Positions 1 through 8,387 of a stretch of 64,000 nt of DNA are shown here, piece after piece. A model generated the notes under the pieces. It saw only the letters and a program-made list of their open reading frames with translations, searched no databases and was not told the origin of the DNA. Within the stretch, counting starts at the first letter, position 1. Each line of letters begins with the position of its first letter. Origin of the DNA: COMBO-56-21 sp963705355 (lineage in GTDB: Archaea > Thermoplasmatota > Thermoplasmata > UBA10834). The stretch covers positions 1,798,001 to 1,862,000 of the forward strand of contig OY970070.1 of NCBI GenBank assembly GCA_963705355.1. The letters run 5' to 3'. Position numbers and translations under genes: made by a program.

Positions 1-38
1 AAGGAGAGCGCGGGCGACTAATCCGGCCGAGGTGCCTT

Positions 39-785
39 ATGAGGGAGCTTCTTTCCAGAGTCCGGAAAGCAACGAGAGAGAAAGGTGTTGGGCATGTCGT
101 ACGCTCCGGGATCGACATAGTGTCTCATCGGGTGAAGCTCAATTCAGGATACTGGTGCTCTAGACTGCTCCGGTCGTCCAGGACCTTTGCATTTCAGGGA
201 AACAGTTACCACTACTTCTTCCACAGGCACAATACGACTTGGAGAAACGAACGCTGCGTTGAAATCCCAATCGTCTGGAAGATAGTTGGAGAGCATCAGG
301 GGAAGGAGATTCTAGAAGTAGGGAACGTGTTGTCGCATTACTACCCCGTCAAGCACGATATCGTCGACAAATACGAAATCTTCGACCGGGTAATCAATCA
401 GGATGTCGTGGATTTCCGACCTTCGAAGAAGTATGATCTGATAGTGAGCATCTCCACCATGGAGCATGTTGGCTGGGACGAGGACCCGCGCGACCAGTCG
501 AAGATTCTTGGGGAGCCTGTCAAGATTCTTCGAGCCCTCGACAACCTCCAGGAGTGCCTGGCCCCTGGCGGATCGATAGTCATAACCTTCCCCGCGGGCT
601 ACAACCCTCAGCTGGACAAGTCGCTCGCGGACGGGAGGATCAAGTTCACGAAGCGGCTCTGCATGAGGCGAGTCTCCAAGAACAAATGGGTCGAGGCCGA
701 TTGGAAGGCCTGCCGAGATGCGAGATATGAGATGCCGTACACGGCCGCGAATGCTCTTGTCGTCCTATTCATATCGAAGATGTGA
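39..785 (+). CDS. SAM-dependent methyltransferase-like protein
   Basis: The 248-residue product resembles a class I SAM-dependent methyltransferase. A glycine-containing SAM-binding loop (EVGNVLSHY) lies at residues 93-101, an STMEHVGWDED segment follows the fourth strand at about 139-149, and LAPGGSIVITFPAG is at 174-187. Family members in glycan loci often methylate sugars or act on lipid-linked intermediates; the acceptor cannot be told here. GAGGTG sits 5 nt before the ATG, supporting this start. The gene leads a same-strand run into two glycosyltransferases, so a role in modifying the same glycan is inferred. The N-terminal 80 residues are not recognised. Confidence 0.7.
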   Translation: MRELLSRVRKATREKGVGHVVRSGIDIVSHRVKLNSGYWCSRLLRSSRTFAFQGNSYHYFFHRHNTTWRNERCVEIPIVWKIVGEHQGKEILEVGNVLSHYYPVKHDIVDKYEIFDRVINQDVVDFRPSKKYDLIVSISTMEHVGWDEDPRDQSKILGEPVKILRALDNLQECLAPGGSIVITFPAGYNPQLDKSLADGRIKFTKRLCMRRVSKNKWVEADWKACRDARYEMPYTAANALVVLFISKM

Positions 786-859
786 GGTTTCATCATGATG
801 AAAGGCGTGAAGGTCCATACGGCTCCGGTCGCGAGTCGCGAACTCCGGAAGGATGACGC

Positions 860-2059
860 ATGAAGATCGCGGTCTTCCACAACCTCCCGACAGGCGGGGC
901 AAAGAGGGTGCTTCACGGGTTCGTGAGGCAACTCACAAGATCCGGGCACTCGGTCGAAGTCTTCGTACCTTCCACCGCGAGGGAGGACTTCCTTCCTCTG
1001 AAGGGCGCTGGCGCCAATGTGACCGTTTTCCCCGTCAAGAAGACGCTGTCCGGCTCCCTGTACTCGTTCCTTCGATACATCCCGCCTGCGGAGATCTCCT
1101 TGAGGGACCTCGAGTGGGTCCAGAAGGAGATCGCCGAGACGATCAACAAGGGGGAGTACGACGTAGTGCTCTGCGAGCAGGACCGTTGGACGATGTCCCC
1201 GTTCTTCCTGAAGTTCGTCACGAAGCCCACGGTCTATTTCTGCCAGCAGCCCTCGAGGTTCAACGAAGAGGTCCTGCGGAACGTCTCGAGGAAGGCTGGA
1301 TACAAGGACAACCTAAGCCCCTTGCGCAGGAGGATCCGAAGGCAGTTTGCCAAAAGGCTCCCGAGAATCGACAAGGAGAACGCCTCCCATGCGAAGTACG
1401 TCCTCGTGAACTCCAACTTCTCCAGGGAGTCCGTGCTCAGGAGCTACGGGCTGAACTCGTATGTCTCCTATCTCGGAGTGGACACGGACCTGTTCAAGCC
1501 CTCGGGCGTCACCAGAGAGAGCTTCGTCTTGTCGGTCGGCGAGTGCGCCCCTAAGAAAGGGTTCGATTTCATAATCCGGTCTCTTGCGCTGATGGCTTCG
1601 AAAGTCCGACCCAAACTCGTGCTCGTCTGCAACAGTTTCGACCCCGGTTGGAAGAACTATCTCGAACAGCTCGCGAAGAAAGTGGATGTCAACCTGGAGA
1701 TCAAGGCGCTTGTTCAGGACGACGAGATCGTTTCGTTGTACCAAAAGGCGTGTCTTGTGCTCTTCGCCCCATACCTCGAACCATTCGGGCTTGTGCCTCT
1801 TGAGGCGATGGCGTGTGGGACCCCGGTCGTCGCTGTCAGGGAGGGGGGAGTGAGAGAGAGCGTCGTCCACAACGAGACTGGGATACTCACTGAGCGAGAT
1901 GAGAGGATGTTCTCGGAGGCCGTTTCTGGTCTTCTGGCGGATGCGAGACGAAGGGATGCTATGGGCAAGAAGGCCATTGAAGTAGTGCGCGGCTTCTGGA
2001 CTCAGGATCATGCAGCACAGAGACTGCTGAACCATCTTGAGCGTGCGAAGAAGGTCTGA
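860..2059 (+). CDS. Glycosyltransferase family 4
   Basis: A 399-residue GT-B fold glycosyltransferase, normal length for GT4. The N-terminal domain begins with HNLPTGGAKRVLHGF and RSGHSVEVF. The C-terminal nucleotide-sugar domain opens at about residue 225 with SVGECAPKKGFD and contains the E-x7-E motif in EPFGLVPLEAMACGTPVV near residue 310. It should transfer a sugar from a nucleotide donor to a lipid-linked glycan at the cytoplasmic face of the membrane; donor and acceptor are not predictable. It ends 4 nt before the ATG preferred for the next glycosyltransferase, consistent with an operon. Confidence 0.93.
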   Translation: MKIAVFHNLPTGGAKRVLHGFVRQLTRSGHSVEVFVPSTAREDFLPLKGAGANVTVFPVKKTLSGSLYSFLRYIPPAEISLRDLEWVQKEIAETINKGEYDVVLCEQDRWTMSPFFLKFVTKPTVYFCQQPSRFNEEVLRNVSRKAGYKDNLSPLRRRIRRQFAKRLPRIDKENASHAKYVLVNSNFSRESVLRSYGLNSYVSYLGVDTDLFKPSGVTRESFVLSVGECAPKKGFDFIIRSLALMASKVRPKLVLVCNSFDPGWKNYLEQLAKKVDVNLEIKALVQDDEIVSLYQKACLVLFAPYLEPFGLVPLEAMACGTPVVAVREGGVRESVVHNETGILTERDERMFSEAVSGLLADARRRDAMGKKAIEVVRGFWTQDHAAQRLLNHLERAKKV

Positions 2060-2063
2060 ACCG

Positions 2064-3089
2064 ATGTCGTCAGATGTGGCTGTTGATAAGGATACGAAAA
2101 TCCTATTCGTTCATCCTGCCGAGGCCGCGTTCATTCAGGCAGACCTGGACCTCCTCAGGAAGCACTACAATGTGAGGGTTCTTGACATCGGCTCGAGGAA
2201 GAGAAACCTGCGCGGCGTCCTCGGCGCGGTGTGCGGCATGGCTAGAGGCGTGCTTTGGGCGGACCTCACGTTCTGCTGGTTCGCGGAGAGGCATGCAGAG
2301 TGGATGGTCCGAATCTCGAGGATGCTAGGCAGGCCTTCGATCGTGGTGGTCGGAGGCTACGAGGTCGCGAAGGTCCCTGAGATCGGGCACGGCTCGCTGT
2401 TCGACCCGAAGAAGGCCAAGATGGTGAAATACATCCTGCGGAGGGCGACGAAGGTTTTGCCCGTCGACGAGTCCCTCAAAGACGATGCGATGAAGAATCT
2501 CGGGATCGATGGCAAGAACTTCCAGACGGTGCACACAGGCCACGATTCCGAGAAGTTCAAGCCGGCCGGACGCAAGGAGAACATGGTGTTGACTGTCGGT
2601 TTCGTCGACAAAGTCACAATCAGACGGAAAGGATTGGATGTGTTCGTCAAAGCTGCCGGATATCTGAAAGATGTGAAGTTCGTCCTCGTCGGGAACTCGA
2701 GCGACAACACGATGGACGCTCTGAGGGCGATGGCCCCCTCTAACGTAGAGTTCGCCGGGTTCGTACCTCACGATCAATTGGCCGGTTACTACCAACGCGC
2801 GAAGGTGTACTGCCAGCTATCGATGTATGAGGGCCTTCCAAACGCGCTTTGCGAGGCGATGTTGTGCGAGTGCGTGCCTGTCGGCACGAAGGTCTCCGGC
2901 ATCCCGACTGCGATCGGCGACACGGGATTCTACGCGCCTGTCGGGGACCCGAAGGGCGCCGCCGATGCGATCAAGCAGGCCCTGGTCTCAAACAAGGGCA
3001 AGGATGCCAGGGCGAGGATCGTTTCCGAGTTCTCCGTGGGGAAGAGGGAGAAGGCGATAGTCGACATCGTGCGCAGGCTGCTCGGCTAG
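2064..3089 (+). CDS. Glycosyltransferase family 4
   Basis: A second GT4-type enzyme, 341 residues. The donor domain starts at VLTVGFVDKVTIRRKGLDVF and carries the family E-x7-E motif as EGLPNALCEAML, followed by PVGTKVSGIPTAI. I prefer the ATG at 2064, just after the upstream stop, over the in-frame TTG at 2037 that would overlap that gene. The 3' end converges on the next gene and both stop codons lie in the same palindromic CTAG. Paired with the gene before it, it probably adds consecutive sugars to the same glycan; the sugar identity is unknown. Confidence 0.92.
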   Translation: MSSDVAVDKDTKILFVHPAEAAFIQADLDLLRKHYNVRVLDIGSRKRNLRGVLGAVCGMARGVLWADLTFCWFAERHAEWMVRISRMLGRPSIVVVGGYEVAKVPEIGHGSLFDPKKAKMVKYILRRATKVLPVDESLKDDAMKNLGIDGKNFQTVHTGHDSEKFKPAGRKENMVLTVGFVDKVTIRRKGLDVFVKAAGYLKDVKFVLVGNSSDNTMDALRAMAPSNVEFAGFVPHDQLAGYYQRAKVYCQLSMYEGLPNALCEAMLCECVPVGTKVSGIPTAIGDTGFYAPVGDPKGAADAIKQALVSNKGKDARARIVSEFSVGKREKAIVDIVRRLLG

Positions 3090-4021
3090 ACGATAGTGAA
3101 CGGCTCGCCCGCTCGGATCCACTTCCATGTGAGTGCGATCCCTTCCTGGAGACCGACCTTCGCCTCCCAACCGAACTCCCTCTTCGCCTTGCTGGAATCG
3201 AGGGCAATCGCCCTGACCGCGTCTGAGGGCCTTTGCATCACGTTCATCACAGTGGGCTTGCGATTGGTTGCCTCTTCAATGATAAGCAGGATTCTGTTGA
3301 GCGAGGTCGCGGTCCCGGAGCCGATGTTGTAGATCCCGCGTGCATTCCCGCCTACCAGCGCCAGGGTGATCGCAGCGACTGCGTCGGAGACATAGAAGAA
3401 GTCCCTCGCGCTCTCCCCATCGCCGAAGACAATGATTGGCTTGCTGTCTCTAACCGCCGCAAGCCAGGCCGCGATGACGCCTGTTCCTTTCGTCGGGTAT
3501 TGGTTGGGGCCGTAGGGATTCCCGAATCTCAGGATTATTGGGACCGTATCCGTGCCATCGGCCAGATCGAGCAGCTCTGACTCTATTGCCAACTTCGTCT
3601 TCGTGTACGGTATCACTGGGCGGGTGCCGACGGTCTCGTTCACAGGGCCGATTCCCGTATCTCCATAGACCGTTCCGCCTGAGGACGAGAACAGGACCTT
3701 TCTCACTCCTGCGTCTATCGCGTTCTGAAAGATGAGACTGCTAGCGGTCAGGTTGGCGGCTTCCTTGTGAGGTTCCAACATCGATTCCTTCGGGCTCGTC
3801 GTGCTGGCTAAGTGTATCAGCCAATCGACGCCTTTGAGCGGTATCTCGAGCGTCTTCGGATTCAGGAAGTCCCCTTCGACGACCTCGATTCCACGATCTC
3901 TCAGGATTCTCGACCTATCGCTCTTCGGGCAGAACGCGACGACCTTCACTTTTCTTTTCAGGAGTTCCGAGACCGTGTTCGATCCGAGGAAACCGGTCGC
4001 TCCGAGTACCACTGCTCTCAC
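3086..4021 (-). CDS. NAD-dependent nucleotide-sugar epimerase/dehydratase (SDR)
   Basis: An extended short-chain dehydrogenase/reductase of about 311 residues acting on a nucleotide sugar. It shows the Rossmann motif GATGFLGS at the N terminus, the catalytic Ser region FSSSGGTVYGDT and the YTKTK active site (YxxxK). Substrate specificity is not readable: UDP-sugar 4-epimerase or 4-reductase activity are both possible. I prefer the GTG at 4021, which puts the first beta strand (MRAVVLGATG) at the N terminus with AAGGGG upstream; a TTG at 4054 gives 11 more residues. It lies immediately downstream of the GMD-like gene on the same strand. Confidence 0.88.
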   Translation of the reverse strand: MRAVVLGATGFLGSNTVSELLKRKVKVVAFCPKSDRSRILRDRGIEVVEGDFLNPKTLEIPLKGVDWLIHLASTTSPKESMLEPHKEAANLTASSLIFQNAIDAGVRKVLFSSSGGTVYGDTGIGPVNETVGTRPVIPYTKTKLAIESELLDLADGTDTVPIILRFGNPYGPNQYPTKGTGVIAAWLAAVRDSKPIIVFGDGESARDFFYVSDAVAAITLALVGGNARGIYNIGSGTATSLNRILLIIEEATNRKPTVMNVMQRPSDAVRAIALDSSKAKREFGWEAKVGLQEGIALTWKWIRAGEPFTIV

Positions 4022-4097
4022 AGGTGCAGCCCCTTCACTGGGAATCTCGTACAATCTCCGGTGATTTTCAATGCTGCGGCTCTGCTGGGGTCGTCCT

Positions 4098-5084
4098 TCA
4101 TCGCACGCGCCTCGCTCGCGCCTCTTCCTCTGCCACCTTCAGGTCCGCCTCGACCATTATCCTAACCAGCTCTTTGAACTTGATCCTCGGAGTCCACCCA
4201 AGCTTCTTCTTCGCCTTCGTTGCATCTCCTGTGAGGTGCACGAAGTCCGCCGGCCTGATGAGCTGCTTGTCTATCCTGATCTTGCTCTTCGGGTCGTCTA
4301 TGCCCGCTACCTTACACGCTTCTTCCAAGAACTCGCGTACGGAATGCAGCTCCCCAGTGGCTATGATGAAATCCTCGGGCCGTTCATGCTGCAATATCCT
4401 CCAGGCAGCGTCGACGTATTCGGGAGCGTAACCCCAGTCCCGCCTTGCCTCCAGGTTGCCCAGCTCGATGGTCTTCTGAAGACCATTTGATATCCTCGCG
4501 ACTCCGAGCGATATCTTCCTCGTCACGAACTCAGGCGGCCTTCGCGGCGACTCATGGTTGTAGAATATGCCGCCCCCCACGAACATCCCAAAACTGTCTC
4601 GATAGTAGGTGGACGACATGGATGCGAAAACCTTCGCGATCCCGTAGGGCGTCTTGGGACTGAAGGGCGTCTGCTCGTTCTGAGGGGATGCGCTCGCGCC
4701 ACCGAACATCTCGCTCGTGAGCGCCTGGAATATCCTCGCCTTCGGGGCCTTCAGCCTCGCCGCCTCCATGACCCTCAGCGCCCCCAACCCGCCCACCTCG
4801 CTCGTCGTGACAGGATTGGTGAAGGATGACGCGACGGAGGACGGTGCCGCGAGGTTGTAGATCTCGTCGGGCTGCGATGACTTCACGGCGCATTCGAGGG
4901 ACGCCTGATCCAAGAGGTCCCCCTCGATGAGGTTCAGGTCGTCCTTGTTGGCAAGCCTCTCAACGCCTGCAGTATCGCATTTGAGCACGAGCCCGTGGAC
5001 TTCGTATCCTTTGGCCAGCAAGAACTCGGAGAGATAGGGCCCATCCTGTCCTGTGATGCCAGTGATGAGTGCGGTCTTTGCCAT
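4098..5084 (-). CDS. GDP-mannose 4,6-dehydratase family protein (possible GDP-4-keto-6-deoxymannose reductase)
   Basis: A 328-residue SDR closely related to the divergent GMD next door. It has GITGQDGPYLSEFL at the N terminus, TSEMFGG and YGIAKVF in the active site, and NHESPRRPPEFVTRKI, a segment characteristic of the GMD family. The substrate loop after the first helix is shortened relative to the neighbour, lacking the long arginine-rich segment. In loci that make GDP-D-rhamnose, a GMD paralogue (RMD) reduces the product of GMD; that pairing is the best guess, but a second dehydratase is possible. The ATG at 5084 is chosen because it begins MAKTALITGITG; in-frame codons upstream up to 5150 lack homology. 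Confidence 0.85.
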   Translation of the reverse strand: MAKTALITGITGQDGPYLSEFLLAKGYEVHGLVLKCDTAGVERLANKDDLNLIEGDLLDQASLECAVKSSQPDEIYNLAAPSSVASSFTNPVTTSEVGGLGALRVMEAARLKAPKARIFQALTSEMFGGASASPQNEQTPFSPKTPYGIAKVFASMSSTYYRDSFGMFVGGGIFYNHESPRRPPEFVTRKISLGVARISNGLQKTIELGNLEARRDWGYAPEYVDAAWRILQHERPEDFIIATGELHSVREFLEEACKVAGIDDPKSKIRIDKQLIRPADFVHLTGDATKAKKKLGWTPRIKFKELVRIMVEADLKVAEEEARARRVR

Positions 5085-5162
5085 CGTTTCGGTTGGGGAA
5101 CATTCCGCGTCCTCATAAACCCTTTTCCCACAACTGGCCCCCTCAAGCATCGTTTCGACAGC

Positions 5163-5169
5163 TATATAT
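5163..5169 (+). promoter_or_regulatory. TATA box for gmd
   Basis: TATATAT stands about 40 nt before the gmd ATG at 5207, which places the expected archaeal transcription start near 5190. This argues against the longer upstream ORF starts (5069, 5168) for gmd. Confidence 0.6.
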
Positions 5170-5206
5170 GAAGAACTTGATGATACTGGCCATCTCGGGA
5201 GAGACG

Positions 5207-6250
5207 ATGAAGAAGGCTCTGATCACGGGAATAACCGGTCAGGACGGTTCTTACCTGGCAGAACTGCTGCTGTCCAAGGGGTACGAGGTGCATGGTCTCA
5301 GGCGGCAGACGAGCACGTTCAACACCTGGCGGATCGACCACATCTACAGGGACCTTCACGAGGCCGGCGGGAGGCTCTTCCTTCACTACGGTGACTTGAC
5401 GGACTCCGAGGAGATATCCAACATCATATACAACGTGAAGCCAGACGAAGTGTATCACCTCGGCGCCCAGAGCCAGGTAAGGATAAGCTTCGACACGCCG
5501 ACGTACACGAGCGATGTCACCGGGCTGGGCACGACGCGTCTGCTGGAAGCCATCCGGAGTAGCGGGCTGCCGATAAGGTTCTACCAGGCATCGAGCTCTG
5601 AGATGTTCGGGGATGTCAAGCCGCCCTTGAACGAGTCCTCTCTCTTCAGCCCGAGGAGCCCGTATGCTTGCGCGAAGGTGTACGCCTACTCGATGGTGAA
5701 GAACTACAGGGACGGCTATGGCCTGTTCGCCTCGAACGGCATCCTGTTCAACCACGAGAGCCCGCGCAGGGGCGAGACCTTCGTGACGAGGAAGGTCACG
5801 AGAGGCATCGCCAGCATACTGGCCAAGAAGCAGGACGTCCTGTACATGGGCAATCTCGATGCGGGCAGGGACTGGGGCTATGCCCCGGAGTATGTCGAGG
5901 TCATGTGGAGGATGCTGCAGCAGAAGTCTCCAGGGGACTACGTCATCGGCACGGGCGAGGCACATTCGGTGCGCGAGTTCGTCCAGTCCGCCTTCTCGTA
6001 TGCCGGACTCGATCACGAGAAGCACATCAAGATCGACAAGCGGTTCTACAGGCCGACCGAGGTGGAGTCTCTCATCGCCGACGCGTCGAAGGCGAAGAAA
6101 GAACTCGGGCTCGACCTCAAGGTGAAGTTCGGCGACCTCGTGAAGATCATGGTCGATGCTGACATGCGTGCTGCAGGCCTCAAGCCGATAGGCGAGGGCG
6201 ATAAGCTGCTGGCGAAGAAGTTCCCTGTTCGATGGTGGAAGGCGGTCTGA
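5207..6250 (+). CDS. gmd: GDP-mannose 4,6-dehydratase
   Basis: A 347-residue enzyme, the usual length for GMD, converting GDP-D-mannose to GDP-4-keto-6-deoxy-D-mannose, the branch point to GDP-fucose, GDP-rhamnose and GDP-perosamine. It has GITGQDGSYLAELLL at the N terminus, RRQTSTFNTWRIDH for NADP and subunit contacts, SSEMFG, YACAKVY (YxxxK) and NHESPRRGETFVTRK. Start at 5207 is supported by an upstream TATA box and by homology beginning at MKKALITG. It is transcribed away from its paralogue (4098-5084), so the pair probably supplies one GDP-deoxyhexose. The mannose-activating enzymes are not in the window. Confidence 0.95.
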   Translation: MKKALITGITGQDGSYLAELLLSKGYEVHGLRRQTSTFNTWRIDHIYRDLHEAGGRLFLHYGDLTDSEEISNIIYNVKPDEVYHLGAQSQVRISFDTPTYTSDVTGLGTTRLLEAIRSSGLPIRFYQASSSEMFGDVKPPLNESSLFSPRSPYACAKVYAYSMVKNYRDGYGLFASNGILFNHESPRRGETFVTRKVTRGIASILAKKQDVLYMGNLDAGRDWGYAPEYVEVMWRMLQQKSPGDYVIGTGEAHSVREFVQSAFSYAGLDHEKHIKIDKRFYRPTEVESLIADASKAKKELGLDLKVKFGDLVKIMVDADMRAAGLKPIGEGDKLLAKKFPVRWWKAV

Positions 6251-6257
6251 AGCCCCG

Positions 6258-7334
6258 TCATTTCGAGTCGCTGAGATAGTAGTCGATGATCTTCGCTATC
6301 CGCGTGCTGGCTCCCGGCGGGCCGAATATCTTCGGCCTGTATTTCGGGGGCGAGAAGTTCTTGATTGCATCCTGGATCTTCTCGGGATCGGCCCCCACGA
6401 GGACGTTCCATTTCGCGTTGACCGTCTCAACCCATTCTGTCGTGTCCCTCAGCGTTATGCACTGCACTCCCAGCAGGTACGCTTCCTTCTGAACGCCGCC
6501 GGAATCTGTGATCACGCGGGCAGCGTTGGACTGAAGCCATATCGTGTCCATGTGGACCAAAGGCTTCGTGACCATGATGTTCTTGGGCAGGTTGCCTTCA
6601 AGGCCGTGCTCCTTCAGGGCATTGATCGTCCGAGGATGAGCAGGGAATACGGTGACGATGCCGGAGGCCCCGATCGCGCTGATGATGTTCTCGAGATTCT
6701 TCTTGATGTCGGTGTTGGCAGGGCGATGGACTGTCAGCAGCTGGAACTCGTTCTTCTTCAGGTTCATCTGCTGCATTATACTGGAGTGTTTCTCAGCTGC
6801 CTTCTTGCTCTCTTCCAGAGCATCGACCATCACGTCCCCCACGACATGGACTCCTTCAGTGATCCCTTCTCGTTTCAGATTCTCCCTCGAAGTCTCGGTC
6901 GGACAGAAAAGAAGCTTCGCGAGGTGATCCGTGAGGACGCGGTTCAGCTCTTCAGGCATCGTCGTGTCGTAGCTCCTGAGACCTGCTTCGACGTGCGCAA
7001 CTGGAATGTTGAGCTTGGCAGCGGCAAGAGCCCCTGCCAGAGTGCTGTTCGTGTCTCCGAAGACTATTGCCAGATGCGGCAGCTCGGCAATCAGAACCTT
7101 CTCGAGCGATATGAGCATCCGACCCGTCTGCTCGCCATGGTCCGCAGAGCCGATCCCAAGAGAATGGTCCGGCTTGGGGATCTTGAACTCAGAGAAGAAA
7201 TTCCCTGCCATCTCCTGATCGTAATGCTGCCCCGTGTCGATCAGAACCTCTCGGTGCTTCTTTCTCAGCTCCCGTGAAAGCGGAGCGAGCTTGATGAATT
7301 GAGGACGCGCACCCACGATCGAGGCTATCTTCAT
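6258..7334 (-). CDS. wecB: UDP-N-acetylglucosamine 2-epimerase (non-hydrolysing)
   Basis: A 358-residue enzyme interconverting UDP-GlcNAc and UDP-ManNAc. Family signatures are GARPQFIKLAPL at residue 8, FGDTNSTLAGALAA, the active-site HVEAGLRSYDTTMPEE, FPAHPRT and DSGGVQKEAYLLGV in the C-terminal UDP-binding domain. The dehydrogenase that would oxidise UDP-ManNAc to UDP-ManNAcA is probably the gene at 35879-37225, far away in the same locus. It converges on gmd with a 7-nt gap and has its own TATA-like box upstream. Confidence 0.95.
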   Translation of the reverse strand: MKIASIVGARPQFIKLAPLSRELRKKHREVLIDTGQHYDQEMAGNFFSEFKIPKPDHSLGIGSADHGEQTGRMLISLEKVLIAELPHLAIVFGDTNSTLAGALAAAKLNIPVAHVEAGLRSYDTTMPEELNRVLTDHLAKLLFCPTETSRENLKREGITEGVHVVGDVMVDALEESKKAAEKHSSIMQQMNLKKNEFQLLTVHRPANTDIKKNLENIISAIGASGIVTVFPAHPRTINALKEHGLEGNLPKNIMVTKPLVHMDTIWLQSNAARVITDSGGVQKEAYLLGVQCITLRDTTEWVETVNAKWNVLVGADPEKIQDAIKNFSPPKYRPKIFGPPGASTRIAKIIDYYLSDSK

Positions 7335-7377
7335 GACATTGACCTCTTGTGGCCATCTGCGGGTAGCAGCCCTAGCG

Positions 7378-7386
7378 GATATAGCG
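7378..7386 (-). promoter_or_regulatory. TATA-like box upstream of wecB
   Basis: On the minus strand CGAAACCGCTATATCC resembles a BRE plus TATA box about 47 nt before the wecB ATG, predicting a start site near 7355. Confidence 0.5.
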
Positions 7387-7436
7387 GTTTCGTCAGAACA
7401 CGGCTGGATGGCCAGGTAGCAGATGTTGATTCCTGA

Positions 7437-8384
7437 TTAAACCAGAGGCTTCCACCATGCCGGGTTGGCCAGGTACCAGTCGACGGTCCTCTTGATCCCT
7501 TCCTCGAACCTCATCTTGGGCTTCCAGCCCAGCTTCCTTATGCGGTCCCAGTTCAGAGAGTATCTGAAGTCGTGGCCGGGCCTGTCCTGAACGTACTTGA
7601 TGAGGCTTTCGGGCTTGCTCATGTGCTTCAGCACTAGCTTCGCGACCTCGATGTTCGGGACCTCGTTGCCAGAGCCGATGTTGATGATCTCTCCCGGCTC
7701 GGACCTCCGCATTACGAGGTCGATCGCCCGGCAGTTGTCCTCGACGTGGAGCCAGTCCCTCACGTTCGTGCCCTTGCCGTAGATGGGCAGCGGCTGGTCC
7801 CTGAGCGCCTTGATGATGAGGACCGGTATGAGCTTCTCGGGGTACTGGAAAGGTCCGTAGTTGTTTGACGAGCGTGTTACGACGACGTCGAGACCGTAGG
7901 TCCGTACATATGACCTCGCCAGAAGTTCCCCTCCTGCCTTGCTCGCGGAGTACGGCGATGACGGATCCAAAATGTCGGCCTCAGAGAACGATCCAGAGAC
8001 TGTTGAGCCGTACACCTCATCCGTCGAGATCTGTATGAACTTCTTGATGTTGATCCTGCGCGCCTCCTCGAGAAGAGTGAACACGCCCAGGACATCGGTC
8101 CGCACGAAATCCTCTGGAGACGCGATGCTCCTGTCGACATGGCTCTCAGCGGCGAAGTTGACGACGTAGTCGCAGCCCGCCATCGTCTTCTTGACCGCCT
8201 CCTTGTCGCAGATGTCGCCTTTGACGAAAGTGATCTTGTCCCTGATCTCTTCGAGGTTCTCGAGCCTGCCGGCGTAGGTGAGCTTGTCCAGAACGACAAT
8301 CTGGTCGTTCGGGTGCTCCTTGAGCATGTGCCTCACGAAGTTGCATCCGATGAATCCGGCGCCGCCTGTCACGAGCGTTCTCAG
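7437..8384 (-). CDS. rmlB: dTDP-glucose 4,6-dehydratase
   Basis: Converts dTDP-glucose to dTDP-4-keto-6-deoxyglucose in dTDP-L-rhamnose synthesis. Motifs are TGGAGFIGCNFV, STDEVYGSTVSG, YSASKAGGE and NNYGPFQYPEKLIP. The start is odd. No ATG precedes the Rossmann glycine loop; reading upstream gives GTG (8372), CTC, ACG, AGA, CTG (8384), ATT and then the TAG that ends rmlC, in the same frame. GTG at 8372 would delete beta strand 1, so CTG at 8384 (or the ATT before it) is preferred: it gives the usual short RTLVTGGAG N terminus and has AGGAAGGTG 6 nt upstream. Translation is probably coupled to rmlC. Confidence 0.93.
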   Translation of the reverse strand: MRTLVTGGAGFIGCNFVRHMLKEHPNDQIVVLDKLTYAGRLENLEEIRDKITFVKGDICDKEAVKKTMAGCDYVVNFAAESHVDRSIASPEDFVRTDVLGVFTLLEEARRINIKKFIQISTDEVYGSTVSGSFSEADILDPSSPYSASKAGGELLARSYVRTYGLDVVVTRSSNNYGPFQYPEKLIPVLIIKALRDQPLPIYGKGTNVRDWLHVEDNCRAIDLVMRRSEPGEIINIGSGNEVPNIEVAKLVLKHMSKPESLIKYVQDRPGHDFRYSLNWDRIRKLGWKPKMRFEEGIKRTVDWYLANPAWWKPLV

Positions 8385-8387
8385 AAT

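Noticed and set aside
1313..2035. 240-codon minus-strand open frame
   Set aside because: Antisense to a clear GT4 gene; no homology.
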